A stretch of DNA of 17,644 nt from SCUN01 sp046598935 (lineage in GTDB: Bacteria; Acidobacteriota; Vicinamibacteria; Vicinamibacterales; SCN-69-37). Each line of letters opens with the position of its first letter. Within the stretch, counting starts at the first letter, position 1. A program made the position numbers and the translations under genes. The notes under the pieces are model-generated. The model ran no database searches. It saw only the letters and a list, made by a program, of their open reading frames with translations, and was not told the DNA's origin. The DNA lies in assembly GCA_046598935.1 (NCBI GenBank), contig JBKJHW010000012.1, forward strand, positions 1 through 17,644, read 5' to 3'. Below are positions 7,543 to 14,429 of this stretch, piece by piece.

Positions 7543-8481
7543 ATGCTGAGCCCCCTGTCGAAAAGTTTCTTTCACATGCTCGCCGGCAGTCGCGGCCTCA
7601 AGTCGCTCGCCTCGCGCTACGGCATGCGAGCACCCGGCAGCTTCGCCCGGCGTTTCATCGCCGGCGAATCGGTCGAGGAAGCTATCGAGGCCGCCCGCGT
7701 TCTCGAGCGCCAGGGCCTCCTCATCACGCTGGATTTTCTCGGCGAAAGCGTCACGTCTTCAACGGCCGCAAACGAGGCCACCACGGGCTATCTCGAAACG
7801 ATGCGCAAGATCGCCACAGCCGGCGTGGGGACGAACGTGTCGCTCAAGCTCACGCAGCTCGGCCTCGACATCGATCGCGCGACGTGCGTCGACAACCTCC
7901 GCCGCATCCTCGACGAAGCGACCGCGCGCCAGTTTTTCGTCCGCATCGACATGGAGAATTCGCCGTACACCGAGCGCACGCTCGAGATTTTCGAGAGGCT
8001 TTGGGACATCGGGTACCGCAACGCCGGCGTCGTCATCCAGTCGTATTTGAAACGCTCCGAAGCAGACGTCATTCGCGTCAACAAGCTCGGCGCCCGGATT
8101 CGGCTGGTCAAAGGCGCCTACAAGGAGCCCGCAACGGCGGCGTTTCAGAACAAGTCTGAAGTGGACTCGCAGTTTGTCCGCCTGATGAAAATACTGCTCG
8201 CCCAGGGCACGTACCCGGCGATCGCGACACACGACGAAGCGATGATCCGCGCGACGAACGAATTTGCCGCGGCCAGCGGCATCGGCAAGGACAAATACGA
8301 ATTCCAGATGCTCTACGGCATCCGGCGCGATCTGCAGGCGTCGCTTTCAGCGGCAGGCCACCCGTTCCGCGTCTACGTGCCGTTCGGGCGCGAGTGGTTT
8401 CCGTACTTCATGCGCCGCCTGGGCGAGCGCCCCGCGAACATCGGCTTCGTGCTGCGCGGAATCCGAGCTGAGAAACGCTAG
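7543..8481 (+). CDS. Proline dehydrogenase (monofunctional, FAD-dependent)
   Basis: A 312-residue (beta/alpha)8 flavoenzyme that oxidises proline to delta-1-pyrroline-5-carboxylate. The length matches stand-alone PRODHs (about 300), not bifunctional PutA. The visible signatures run in order: SLKLTQLGLD (about 100-109), VRIDMENSPYT (133-143), VVIQSYLKRSE (163-173), RLVKGAYKEP (187-196) with the FAD-contacting Lys, ATHDE (228-232), FQMLYGIRRDLQ (254-265) and the substrate-binding YVPFGREWFPYFMRRLGERPAN (278-299) with its paired arginines. No P5C dehydrogenase gene is in the window. The gene follows the acyltransferase at 5 bp with no SD, so it probably depends on translation or transcription from that gene. 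The reason for pairing with a lipid acyltransferase is unknown. Confidence 0.93.
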   Translation: MLSPLSKSFFHMLAGSRGLKSLASRYGMRAPGSFARRFIAGESVEEAIEAARVLERQGLLITLDFLGESVTSSTAANEATTGYLETMRKIATAGVGTNVSLKLTQLGLDIDRATCVDNLRRILDEATARQFFVRIDMENSPYTERTLEIFERLWDIGYRNAGVVIQSYLKRSEADVIRVNKLGARIRLVKGAYKEPATAAFQNKSEVDSQFVRLMKILLAQGTYPAIATHDEAMIRATNEFAAASGIGKDKYEFQMLYGIRRDLQASLSAAGHPFRVYVPFGREWFPYFMRRLGERPANIGFVLRGIRAEKR

Positions 8482-8542
8482 ATAAGGCAGAAGCTAAAAG
8501 GCAGAAGTCAAAAGTTTCTGACTTATGCCTTCTGACTTATTA
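8482..8542. repeat. Heptamer-periodic palindrome between convergent genes; encodes the end of the M20 gene
   Basis: From 8487 the sequence reads as eight consecutive 7-mers. GCAGAAG occurs at 8487 and 8501, CTAAAAG at 8494 and TCAAAAG at 8508. Approximate complements follow: TTTCTGA, CTTATGC, CTTCTGA and CTTATTA. The whole can fold into an imperfect hairpin of about 26 bp per arm. It lies between facing genes and could terminate both. The last five codons and stop of the M20 gene lie inside it. Confidence 0.7.
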
Positions 8543-9662
8543 ATTCGTGGACAGTCTCTGCGAGTACGTCCCTGCAGACGAGCACATCGTCGACGTTGAC
8601 GTATTCCTCGATGCTGTGAAGGCCGGCGCCGCCGGGACCAAACAACACTGACGGGATACCGGCCGCCGCAAGGATCGCGGCGTCAGTCCAGAACGACATG
8701 CCGCTCGGCAGCGAATACAGTTTGCGGCTCGAAAGCGCCGCGGCGAGCGCGGCCGGGAGATTGTGCGACGCGTCGAGCGCGTACGGCGGCCGCGACGTCA
8801 TCAGCCTGGCGGACGCGTCGAACTGGTTGTCCTGGGCGCGAAGCCGCGTGAGAATCGCGTCCACTTCGGCGAGCGGCACTTTGCCTTCTTCTCCACTGAC
8901 GGTCCGGCGTTCCATCTGCAGCACGCATTGATCCGGGTAGACGCTGAGCTCGCGCCCGCCGGTGATGATCGAGGCGTGGAGCGAGGCCACGCCCTGGAGC
9001 CCGGCCGATGGCCGAGCCTGCAGTTCGCGATCGCGTTGTTCGAGCGCCGCCAGCACTCGTCCCATCCGCATGATCGCGTCGCGGCCCTCGGCGGGCCGGC
9101 TGCCATGCGCGGCCCGGCCGCGCGTGGTGATCTCGATCCACGCAAATCCCTTGTGCGCCACGGCGAGCTGCAAGTCGGTCGGCTCTGTGACGATCGCAGC
9201 ATCGGCTTTCCATTTCCTGACCAGCGCCTCGGCGCCGGCGCTTTCGTACTCTTCGTCGATGACGCCGGCGACGATGAGCGTGCCGCGTTTCCACGAGGGC
9301 GCGAGCATCGCTGCCGCGCCGAGCATCGCGGCGACCCCGCCCTTCATGTCCTGAGAGCCGCGGCCGTACAAGCGGCCGTCGTCCATCCTCGGCGAGAAGG
9401 GCGCGTCCATGCCTTCAACGCCGACCGTGTCGAGATGGCCGCACAGCATCACGGTCGGGCCAGGCTCACGGCCCTCGAGCACGCCGATCACATTCGGGCG
9501 GCCCGGCAGCACTTCCTCCACCTCGACATCCATCCCCGCGGCCGACATGAACGCGCGCGCGACTTCCGCAGCGGCCGCTTCGCCCGGAGCACCGGGCACA
9601 AGCGACGGGTTGATCGAGTTGTTGGCGACCAGATCTGAGAGGAGGGTGATTACAGGATCCAC
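8523..9662 (-). CDS. M20 family metallopeptidase/deacylase (ArgE/DapE/CPG2-like)
   Basis: A 379-residue cytosolic di-zinc hydrolase of the M20/ArgE-DapE-ACY1-CPG2 superfamily. Metal ligands and catalytic residues are all visible: CGHLDTV (His76, Asp78), GRGSQDMKGG (bridging Asp near 105), IDEEYESAG (catalytic Glu and ligand Glu near 137-138), VTEPT (ligand Glu/Asp near 160) and the C-terminal GLHSIEEYV (His near 349). A lid/dimerisation domain (about 165-285, including AAHGSRPAEGRDAI) is present. Substrate could be an N-acetyl amino acid, succinyl-diaminopimelate or a peptide; the sequence does not decide. The start is GTG 9662, with TAGAAT exactly 7 nt upstream and no SD, so it is probably leaderless. 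The C-terminus ISQKA is encoded by the heptamer palindrome, so the repeat has shaped the protein end. Confidence 0.88.
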   Translation of the reverse strand: MDPVITLLSDLVANNSINPSLVPGAPGEAAAAEVARAFMSAAGMDVEVEEVLPGRPNVIGVLEGREPGPTVMLCGHLDTVGVEGMDAPFSPRMDDGRLYGRGSQDMKGGVAAMLGAAAMLAPSWKRGTLIVAGVIDEEYESAGAEALVRKWKADAAIVTEPTDLQLAVAHKGFAWIEITTRGRAAHGSRPAEGRDAIMRMGRVLAALEQRDRELQARPSAGLQGVASLHASIITGGRELSVYPDQCVLQMERRTVSGEEGKVPLAEVDAILTRLRAQDNQFDASARLMTSRPPYALDASHNLPAALAAALSSRKLYSLPSGMSFWTDAAILAAAGIPSVLFGPGGAGLHSIEEYVNVDDVLVCRDVLAETVHELISQKA

Positions 9663-9669
9663 TGACTCA

Positions 9670-9675
9670 ATTCTA
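9670..9675 (-). promoter_or_regulatory. Putative -10 element (TAGAAT) of the M20 gene
   Basis: TAGAAT on the minus strand ends 7 nt before the GTG at 9662. No SD is present. The position where a -35 would sit falls inside the palindromic repeat at 9684-9751 and shows no consensus. Confidence 0.45.
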
Positions 9676-9683
9676 GAGCTTTA

Positions 9684-9751
9684 ACCTTGGAGGGCCATGG
9701 AGGGCCGTGGAGAAAGATTTCCCACCATGGCTCCCCATGGCCCTCCAAGGT
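9684..9751. repeat. Dispersed palindromic element, copy 2 (divergent intergenic)
   Basis: The arms are 9684-9710 and 9725-9751 (27 nt each, 24 complementary) around a 14-nt loop. The outer 17 bp (ACCTTGGAGGGCCATGG) pair perfectly with 9735-9751. It shares the blocks AACCTTGG, GAGGGCCGTGGAG and CCATGGCTCCCCATG with the element at 4074-4188. Here it lies between divergent genes, so a terminator role alone does not explain the family. Confidence 0.8.
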
Positions 9752-9767
9752 GAAAGATGATCTTGCT

Positions 9768-10565
9768 GTGGATCGCGTAGTCGTCATCACCGGCGCGTCG
9801 GCGGGAATCGGGCGCGCCGTGGCGGAATTGGCCGCGGCCGAGGGCGCGACGGTGGTGGTGTCGGCGCGACGGAACGAACGGCTCGACGCCGTCGTCTCCG
9901 GAATCGCAGCAAAAGGCGGGCGCGCGCTCGCGGTTCCTGGCGACGTCACAAATGACGCCGACATGCAGACGCTCGTCGCCCGAGCCATCGACGCCTACGG
10001 CCGAGTTGACGTCATGATTTGCAACGCGGGCATTGGCTTTCACGACACATTTCAGGCGACCCCGCTCGACGTCATGCAGAGGCTGGTGGACGTCAACCTG
10101 ATGGGTACCCTCTACGCGGCCCGCGCCGCGATGCCGCATTTTCTTTCGCGCGGGTCGGGCCATTTAATCGCGGTGTCGTCCATCGTCGGCCGTCGCGGGA
10201 TACCGGGATCGAGCGTGTACGCCGCAACGAAGGCGGCGCAGATCGGGCTCATCGAAGGCATCCGCGCGGAGACATACGGCACGAGCATTCATGCGTCACT
10301 CGTGTATCCCGTGTCGACGCGCACCGAGTTTCGGGATGCCATCAAGCGCGACTACGGCCAGCAAGCCAGCGGCCGCGGGCCGCAGCAATCGGCCGAAAGC
10401 GTCGCGGCGGCGATCATCGACTGCATCCGGAATCCGCGGCCGGAAGTCTACCCGTACCCAAGAGCCAAATGGCTTTCGGTCGTCTCGGTGATCGCGCCGG
10501 GTTTTGCGGACAAACTGGTGCAGACGTATGCGCGTAAAAGCTCCCGTGAAGACGCGAAGACATGA
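9768..10565 (+). CDS. Short-chain dehydrogenase/reductase (classical SDR)
   Basis: A 265-residue NAD(P)-dependent oxidoreductase of classical SDR length and layout. TGASAGIG (8-15) is the dinucleotide-binding motif. GDVTNDAD near residue 58 is the adenine-contact Asp segment, and ICNAGIGF (84-91) is the NAG motif. The catalytic triad is Ser138 in SSIVGRRG, Tyr151 and Lys155 in YAATK. Arg38-Arg39 after the second strand (SARRNERL) suggests NADP preference. The substrate is unknown. The start is GTG 9768, directly before the first beta strand (RVVVITG). Upstream in-frame starts (GTG 9750, TTG 9687) lie in the palindromic element and would only translate repeat sequence. The stop overlaps the next start as ATGA, so translation is coupled to the CCA enzyme. 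Confidence 0.88.
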   Translation: MDRVVVITGASAGIGRAVAELAAAEGATVVVSARRNERLDAVVSGIAAKGGRALAVPGDVTNDADMQTLVARAIDAYGRVDVMICNAGIGFHDTFQATPLDVMQRLVDVNLMGTLYAARAAMPHFLSRGSGHLIAVSSIVGRRGIPGSSVYAATKAAQIGLIEGIRAETYGTSIHASLVYPVSTRTEFRDAIKRDYGQQASGRGPQQSAESVAAAIIDCIRNPRPEVYPYPRAKWLSVVSVIAPGFADKLVQTYARKSSREDAKT

Positions 10566-11956
10566 CGACATTAGGAGATGGTGAACCCCTCCCGCCTCTC
10601 GCTCTCGAGCTTGCGCACGCAGTACGCCGCGCGGGCGGCCGCGCGCTTGTCGTCGGCGGATGGGTTCGTGATCGGCTGCTCGGAATTGCCGCCAAGGATC
10701 TCGACATCGAGGTCTTTGGTATTCCGGCGGACCGCCTGAAGGATCTGCTCGCGGCACTCGGCCGGGTCGAGACCGTCGGCGAAGCGTTTACGGTCTACAA
10801 GATCGGCGATATCGACATCTCTCTCCCCCGCCGGGAATCGAAGATCGGCCGCGGCCACAAAGGCTTCCGCGTCGAAGGAGATCCGTCGCTGCCATTCGAC
10901 GATGCGGCCCGCCGGCGCGACTTCACGATCAACGCGATCTCCTGGGATCCGCTGACCGGCGAGCTGATCGATCCGTTCCACGGGCAGAGAGATCTTGACG
11001 CGCGCGTTCTCCGCGTCGTCGACCGGGCGACGTTTGCCGACGACAGCTTGCGCGTGCTTCGCGCTCTCCAGTTCGCCGCGCGGTTCGAGCTGGCGGTTGA
11101 CGACGAGACGAAGATGATTTGCGCCGCCATTCCCCTCGAGGATCTGCCGCGGGAACGCGTGTGGGGCGAATTCGAAAAGCTCCTCCTTCGCGCAGAGAGG
11201 CCGTCAGCCGGCCTGACGCTCGCGCTCGAAATCGGTGTCATCGACAGGCTCTTTCCGGACGTCAAGGCGCTTGTCGGTTGCCAGCAGGAACACGAGTGGC
11301 ATCCTGAAGGCGACGTCTGGGTGCACACACTGCTCGTGGTCGATCAGGCACGAACGCGCATCGACGATCTCGATCGCGGCCGCGCGGCGGCGATCATGCT
11401 CGGCGCGGTGTGCCACGACCTGGGCAAGCCCGCTGCGACCATCTTCAAAGACGGCCGCATCCGATCACCGGGGCACGAAGAGGGCGGCGTCGCGCCGGCA
11501 ATGCGCGTGCTCGACACGCTCAACGTTCACACGCTTGACGGATATGACGTGCGGCGGACGGTCGCCGGGCTGACGGCGCATCATCTGAAACCGGGAATGT
11601 TCTACAAATCGCCGACACCGGTGACCGACGGCGCGTTCCGCCGGCTCGCTCAGAAAGTCGATCTCGAATTGCTCGCCCGCCTGGCGAAATCCGACTGCCT
11701 GGGCCGCACGGGCTACTTCGATTGCACGGCGATGGACTGGTTTATCGATCGCGCGCGGGCGCTCGGCGTCGAACATGCGCCGCCGGCGCCGCTGGTGCTC
11801 GGCCGTCACCTGCTGGACCTCGGCGCGCGACCGGGGCCGGAGGTCGGCCTGTTGCTCAAGAAAATTTACGAAAAACAACTCGATGGCGAAGTGACAAACC
11901 TGGAACAGGGCCTCGCCCTAGCCAGGATGCTCACGCAATATCCAACTCACGGCTGA
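10562..11956 (+). CDS. cca: CCA tRNA nucleotidyltransferase (class II, with HD domain)
   Basis: A 464-residue class II nucleotidyltransferase that adds or repairs the 3' CCA end of tRNAs. The head has VVGGWVRDRLLG (about 30-41) and the metal-binding DLDIEVFG (46-53). RRRDFTINAISWD is motif B, IDPFHGQRDLDARVLR is motif C, and DDSLRVLRALQFAARF is motif D, followed by the ERVWGEFEKLLLRAERP motif E region. The C-terminal half contains an HD phosphohydrolase-type domain (WVHTLLVVD, CHDLGKPAATIFKDG, SPGHEEGG), as in E. coli-type Cca. An A-adding or CC-adding sub-activity cannot be excluded. It starts with ATG inside the stop of the SDR gene. Its last 39 bp overlap the end of the convergent gmhB gene. 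Confidence 0.9.
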   Translation: MTTLGDGEPLPPLALELAHAVRRAGGRALVVGGWVRDRLLGIAAKDLDIEVFGIPADRLKDLLAALGRVETVGEAFTVYKIGDIDISLPRRESKIGRGHKGFRVEGDPSLPFDDAARRRDFTINAISWDPLTGELIDPFHGQRDLDARVLRVVDRATFADDSLRVLRALQFAARFELAVDDETKMICAAIPLEDLPRERVWGEFEKLLLRAERPSAGLTLALEIGVIDRLFPDVKALVGCQQEHEWHPEGDVWVHTLLVVDQARTRIDDLDRGRAAAIMLGAVCHDLGKPAATIFKDGRIRSPGHEEGGVAPAMRVLDTLNVHTLDGYDVRRTVAGLTAHHLKPGMFYKSPTPVTDGAFRRLAQKVDLELLARLAKSDCLGRTGYFDCTAMDWFIDRARALGVEHAPPAPLVLGRHLLDLGARPGPEVGLLLKKIYEKQLDGEVTNLEQGLALARMLTQYPTHG

Positions 11957-12499
11957 CATCAAATCGTCGGCGATGTGGGCGGCAGCCGGCATCGCGCCGC
12001 CAAGTGTGGCGACCTGCGATTCGCCGTAACCGGTTTTCACGAGAATGCCGCGCGCGCCCACGCCGGTGCCGAGCGCGACGTCGATCGCTTTGTCGCCGAT
12101 CGTGAATGACTTCGTCAGATCGACGGGGTGGTCCTTCATCGCGGCGTCTATCATCCCGCGCGCGGGTTTGCGGCATCCGCAGTCAATCGCGAGCGCCGGG
12201 ACGATCGCATCCGGATGATGCGGACAATAGAACCATCCGTCCACGCGGGCGCCGGCCTGCTCGAGCGTCTTTGTCATCGCGCCATGGGTTTCGCGCACGA
12301 ACTCGTCGGTCGTACGGCCGAGGCCGATGCCGCCCTGATTGGTGACGACGAACACGAGGTAGCCCGCGCGGTTGAGCAGGCGAACCGCGTCGATCGTCCA
12401 CGGGTACCACTGAAGTTGCCCGGCGTGGAACATGTAGCCCACGTCGGCGATCATCGTCCCGTCGCGATCGATGAAAACGGCCGGCCTCAGTGCACTCAT
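11918..12499 (-). CDS. gmhB: D-glycero-D-manno-heptose-1,7-bisphosphate 7-phosphatase (HAD-IIIA)
   Basis: A 193-residue HAD phosphatase of the GmhB type, which removes the 7-phosphate in ADP-heptose synthesis for LPS inner core. FIDRDGT (Asp11 nucleophile, Asp13 acid/base) is motif I and VVTNQGGIGLGR is motif II with the family TNQ signature. CPHHPDAIVPALAIDCGCRKP (92-112) supplies the Cys-x-His and Cys-x-Cys zinc loop and the motif III Lys. IGDKAIDVALG (about 134-144) is motif IV. Length is typical (about 180-195). The start ATG overlaps the TGA of the threonine dehydratase-like gene in an ATGA arrangement, so translation is coupled. A histidinol-phosphatase-like HAD is the main alternative, but the zinc loop and length favour GmhB. 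It has no other heptose genes beside it. Confidence 0.88.
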   Translation of the reverse strand: MSALRPAVFIDRDGTMIADVGYMFHAGQLQWYPWTIDAVRLLNRAGYLVFVVTNQGGIGLGRTTDEFVRETHGAMTKTLEQAGARVDGWFYCPHHPDAIVPALAIDCGCRKPARGMIDAAMKDHPVDLTKSFTIGDKAIDVALGTGVGARGILVKTGYGESQVATLGGAMPAAAHIADDLMSAVSWILREHPG

Positions 12500-13449
12500 A
12501 GTGCTGCGAGTGTCGCCGGTGATACGTTGCCGCCGCTGACGATCACCACGACCGGGCCTGCCGACGGCGGCGAGATCGAATCGATGAGCCCGTTCAGCAC
12601 CGCTGCAGTCGTCGCCGCGCCGCTCGGCTCGACGACCTGCTTCGCCTCATGGAACAGCCAGAGCGCAGCCTTCGCAATCTGCGCGTCGTCGACGGTGATA
12701 ACTGCGTCGACAAAGGCTTTCGTGTGCTCGAACGTGAGATCGCCGGGCCGCACGGGCATCAAACCGTCGGCGATGCTCGATGTTTTTTCCAGCGTGACCG
12801 GGTGCCCGGCCTTGAGTGACGCCGACATCTTTGCCGCGCCCGCAGGCTCGACGCCGATCACTTTGATCGACGGCTTGATGAGCTTCACCGCCGCAGCAAT
12901 GCCGCTCAGCAAGCCGCCGCCGCCCACCGGCACAACGATCGCCGCGGCATCCGGCACCTGCTCCATGATTTCGAGCGCGCAGGTGCCCTGTCCCGCGATC
13001 ACGTTCGCGTCGTCAAACGGCGGGATCATCGTGAGCCCGCGCGCCGCGGCTTCTTCTTCCGCGCGTTTCTTCCGCTCCATCGTCGTCGTGCCTTCGAGAA
13101 TCACCTCGCCGCCGTATCGCTTCACGCCATCAATCTTGATCTCGGGCGCTGTCCTCGGCATGACGATCACCGCAGGGATGCCGAGGCGGTTCGCCGCGAG
13201 CGACACGGCCTGGCCGTGATTGCCGGAGCTGTAGGTGATGACGCCGCGTTTACGCGCCTCCGGGGCGAGCGAGACGATCGCATTCGACGCGCCGCGGATC
13301 TTGAACGCGCCGGCAGGCTGATGGTGCTCGCACTTGAGGATCAGGGAACGGCCTGCAAGCTCCGTGAGATCCAGAACCGGCGTGCGCCGCGCAAACGCGC
13401 GCACACGATTGGCGGCATCGCGGAGATCCTGAAGGGTTGTGAGCGGCAT
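12496..13449 (-). CDS. Threonine ammonia-lyase / serine-threonine dehydratase (PLP)
   Basis: A 317-residue fold-type II PLP enzyme that deaminates threonine or serine. GAFKIRGASNAI carries the Schiff-base Lys50. SSGNHGQAVSLAA (74-86) contacts the PLP ring region, VGGGGLLSGIA (about 175-185) is the Gly-rich phosphate loop, and VSGGN near the end holds the final conserved turn. There is no C-terminal ACT-like regulatory domain, so it resembles catabolic TdcB or serine racemase more than biosynthetic IlvA. The start ATG at 13449 gives MPLTTLQDLRDAA, typical for this family. Longer in-frame extension would overlap the divergent exported protein gene. TACAAT at 13460-13465 ends 10 nt upstream. It is the first gene of a coupled pair with gmhB. 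Confidence 0.88.
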   Translation of the reverse strand: MPLTTLQDLRDAANRVRAFARRTPVLDLTELAGRSLILKCEHHQPAGAFKIRGASNAIVSLAPEARKRGVITYSSGNHGQAVSLAANRLGIPAVIVMPRTAPEIKIDGVKRYGGEVILEGTTTMERKKRAEEEAAARGLTMIPPFDDANVIAGQGTCALEIMEQVPDAAAIVVPVGGGGLLSGIAAAVKLIKPSIKVIGVEPAGAAKMSASLKAGHPVTLEKTSSIADGLMPVRPGDLTFEHTKAFVDAVITVDDAQIAKAALWLFHEAKQVVEPSGAATTAAVLNGLIDSISPPSAGPVVVIVSGGNVSPATLAAL

Positions 13450-13459
13450 TTTCAGAGCG

Positions 13460-13465
13460 ATTGTA
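13460..13465 (-). promoter_or_regulatory. Putative -10 element (TACAAT) of the threonine dehydratase gene
   Basis: TACAAT on the minus strand ends 10 nt before the ATG at 13449, which would leave a leader of only a few nucleotides. It sits 5 bp from the plus-strand -10-like hexamer of the divergent gene. Confidence 0.45.
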
Positions 13466-13470
13466 TGGTG

Positions 13471-13476
13471 TAGGCT
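13471..13476 (+). promoter_or_regulatory. Putative -10 element (TAGGCT) of the exported protein gene
   Basis: TAGGCT ends exactly 7 nt before the ATG at 13484, with no SD between them. The match to TATAAT is weak (T, A and final T), so support comes mainly from the recurring spacing. Confidence 0.3.
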
Positions 13477-13483
13477 GGTGCGA

Positions 13484-14131
13484 ATGCGACTGACGCGACT
13501 CTCTATCGCAGTGCTGGCCGTGATTGGTTTCGCGGCCGTGCCGGCGTTAGCGCAGACGCCTTCTACCCCTCGCCTCCCGATCTTCGCAGCAGACGTCCGC
13601 GGCGTGTTCGCGCGCCTCGGGCAGGATGAGACCACGGCCAAGGGCCTCTCGACGACGGCGCTCGAGCTTCCCGCGGGCGGCCTCGGGCTCGTCGGCGGCG
13701 CGCACGTGTATGTGTGGCGTGGCGAAACGATGGCGCTCGGTGTCGGCGCTGAAGCCATTCTTGCGCGCGCGAGTCGCGCGCTGATCGATTCAACGACCGG
13801 CAAAGAAAGCGGCACGGTGATCAACCGCCGCCTCCGCGCCGCGACGGCGCAACTCTCGGTCAATTTCGGCCGCCGCGAAGGCTGGAGCTACCTCACCGCA
13901 GGCATGGGACCGACGTCATTCGAATCGTATCTGGCCGGCGCGACCCCTGACGGCCTCCGACCCGCGTCCCTTAACTTCGGCGGCGGCGCGCGCTGGTTCA
14001 ACTGGGAACACCTCGGCTTCAGCGCCGATATTCGCTTCTACGCCACCAAGCCCGCGCTGGCCACTGCCAACACCGCCCAACACCTCCGCAAGAACTTGCT
14101 GGTTTTCTCCGGCGGCATTTCCCTCAAATAG
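13484..14131 (+). CDS. Exported outer-membrane beta-barrel-like protein, unknown function
   Basis: A 215-residue protein with a clear signal peptide, MRLTRLSIAVLAVIGFAAVP, and likely cleavage at ALA-Q (about residue 23). The mature part has alternating short strands ending in Gly and aromatic residues, such as GGLGLVGGAHVYVWRGETMALGVGAEAIL, ATAQLSVNFGRREGWSYLTAGMG, ASLNFGGGARWFNWEHLGFSADIRFYATKPA and a terminal LLVFSGGISLK. This pattern fits a small outer-membrane beta-barrel or barrel-like protein. I recognise no specific family. The ATG at 13484 is chosen over an upstream GTG at 13439 because the signal peptide starts there and the promoter-like hexamer lies between. It ends at the GCACCCGT repeat. 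Confidence 0.75.
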   Translation: MRLTRLSIAVLAVIGFAAVPALAQTPSTPRLPIFAADVRGVFARLGQDETTAKGLSTTALELPAGGLGLVGGAHVYVWRGETMALGVGAEAILARASRALIDSTTGKESGTVINRRLRAATAQLSVNFGRREGWSYLTAGMGPTSFESYLAGATPDGLRPASLNFGGGARWFNWEHLGFSADIRFYATKPALATANTAQHLRKNLLVFSGGISLK

Positions 14132-14162
14132 CACCCGTGCACCCGTGCACCCGTGCACCCGG
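14131..14162. repeat. Tandem octamer repeat GCACCCGT, four units
   Basis: Units at 14131-14138, 14139-14146 and 14147-14154 are identical. The fourth (14155-14162) ends CCGG. The first base is the last base of the upstream stop codon. Each junction contains the palindrome GTGCAC. It immediately precedes the infA promoter. Confidence 0.85.
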
Positions 14163-14166
14163 GTAC

Positions 14167-14175
14167 TGTTATGCT
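14167..14175 (+). promoter_or_regulatory. Putative extended -10 (TGTTATGCT) of infA
   Basis: TGT plus TATGCT fits an extended -10. Transcription would begin near 14182, giving a leader of about 17 nt. Confidence 0.45.
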
Positions 14176-14183
14176 GGGACGTT

Positions 14184-14190
14184 GAAAGGA
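14184..14190 (+). promoter_or_regulatory. Ribosome binding site of infA (GAAAGGA)
   Basis: GAAAGGA ends 8 nt before the TTG at 14199. It fixes that codon as the start, because no ATG or GTG in frame lies at a suitable distance. Confidence 0.65.
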
Positions 14191-14198
14191 CAGCAGAT

Positions 14199-14417
14199 TT
14201 GAGCAAGGACGATCTCATTGATGTGCAAGGCACCGTCGTCGCCGTTCATAGCGGCGGTTTGTATCGTGTGCAGGTGGACGCGGGTCACGAAGTGTTGGCC
14301 CAGCTGAGCGGCCGTATGCGCCGCTTTCGCATCAAGGTCGTGCCGGGAGACCGAGTGACCGTGGGTGTTTCCCCCTACGATCCGGTCCGCGGCATCATTA
14401 CCTTCCGCGCTCGCTAG
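14199..14417 (+). CDS. infA: Translation initiation factor IF-1
   Basis: A 72-residue single OB-fold (S1-like) protein, exactly the usual IF-1 length. It binds the A-site of the 30S subunit during initiation. DDLIDVQGTVVAVHSGGLYRVQVDAGHEVLAQLSGRMRRFRIKVVPGDRVTVGVSPYDPVRGIITFRAR aligns along its length with the IF-1 pattern: E/DGTVVE, F/YRVEL, GHEVLAxxSGKMR, PGDRVTVxxSPYD and RGxIxxR. Variation at the usually conserved RMNFIRI (here RRFRIKV) is notable and may mark a paralogue. The start is TTG, supported by the SD GAAAGGA. The gene is not beside ribosomal protein genes here but 12 bp upstream of a DEAD-box helicase, which suggests an operon for translation under cold or structured-RNA stress. 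Confidence 0.9.
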   Translation: MSKDDLIDVQGTVVAVHSGGLYRVQVDAGHEVLAQLSGRMRRFRIKVVPGDRVTVGVSPYDPVRGIITFRAR

Positions 14418-14429
14418 CTCGACCAAACT

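Noticed and set aside
9687..9767. N-terminal extension of the SDR to TTG 9687 (MEGHGGPWRKISHHG...)
   Set aside because: The extension only translates the palindromic element; the SDR fold begins directly after GTG 9768.
13450..13863. N-terminal extension of the threonine dehydratase gene to 13863
   Set aside because: It would be antisense to the exported protein gene, and the added sequence has no family similarity.
14131..14162. GCACCCGT repeat as a CRISPR-like array
   Set aside because: The units are only 8 bp and directly adjacent, with no spacers and no cas genes.
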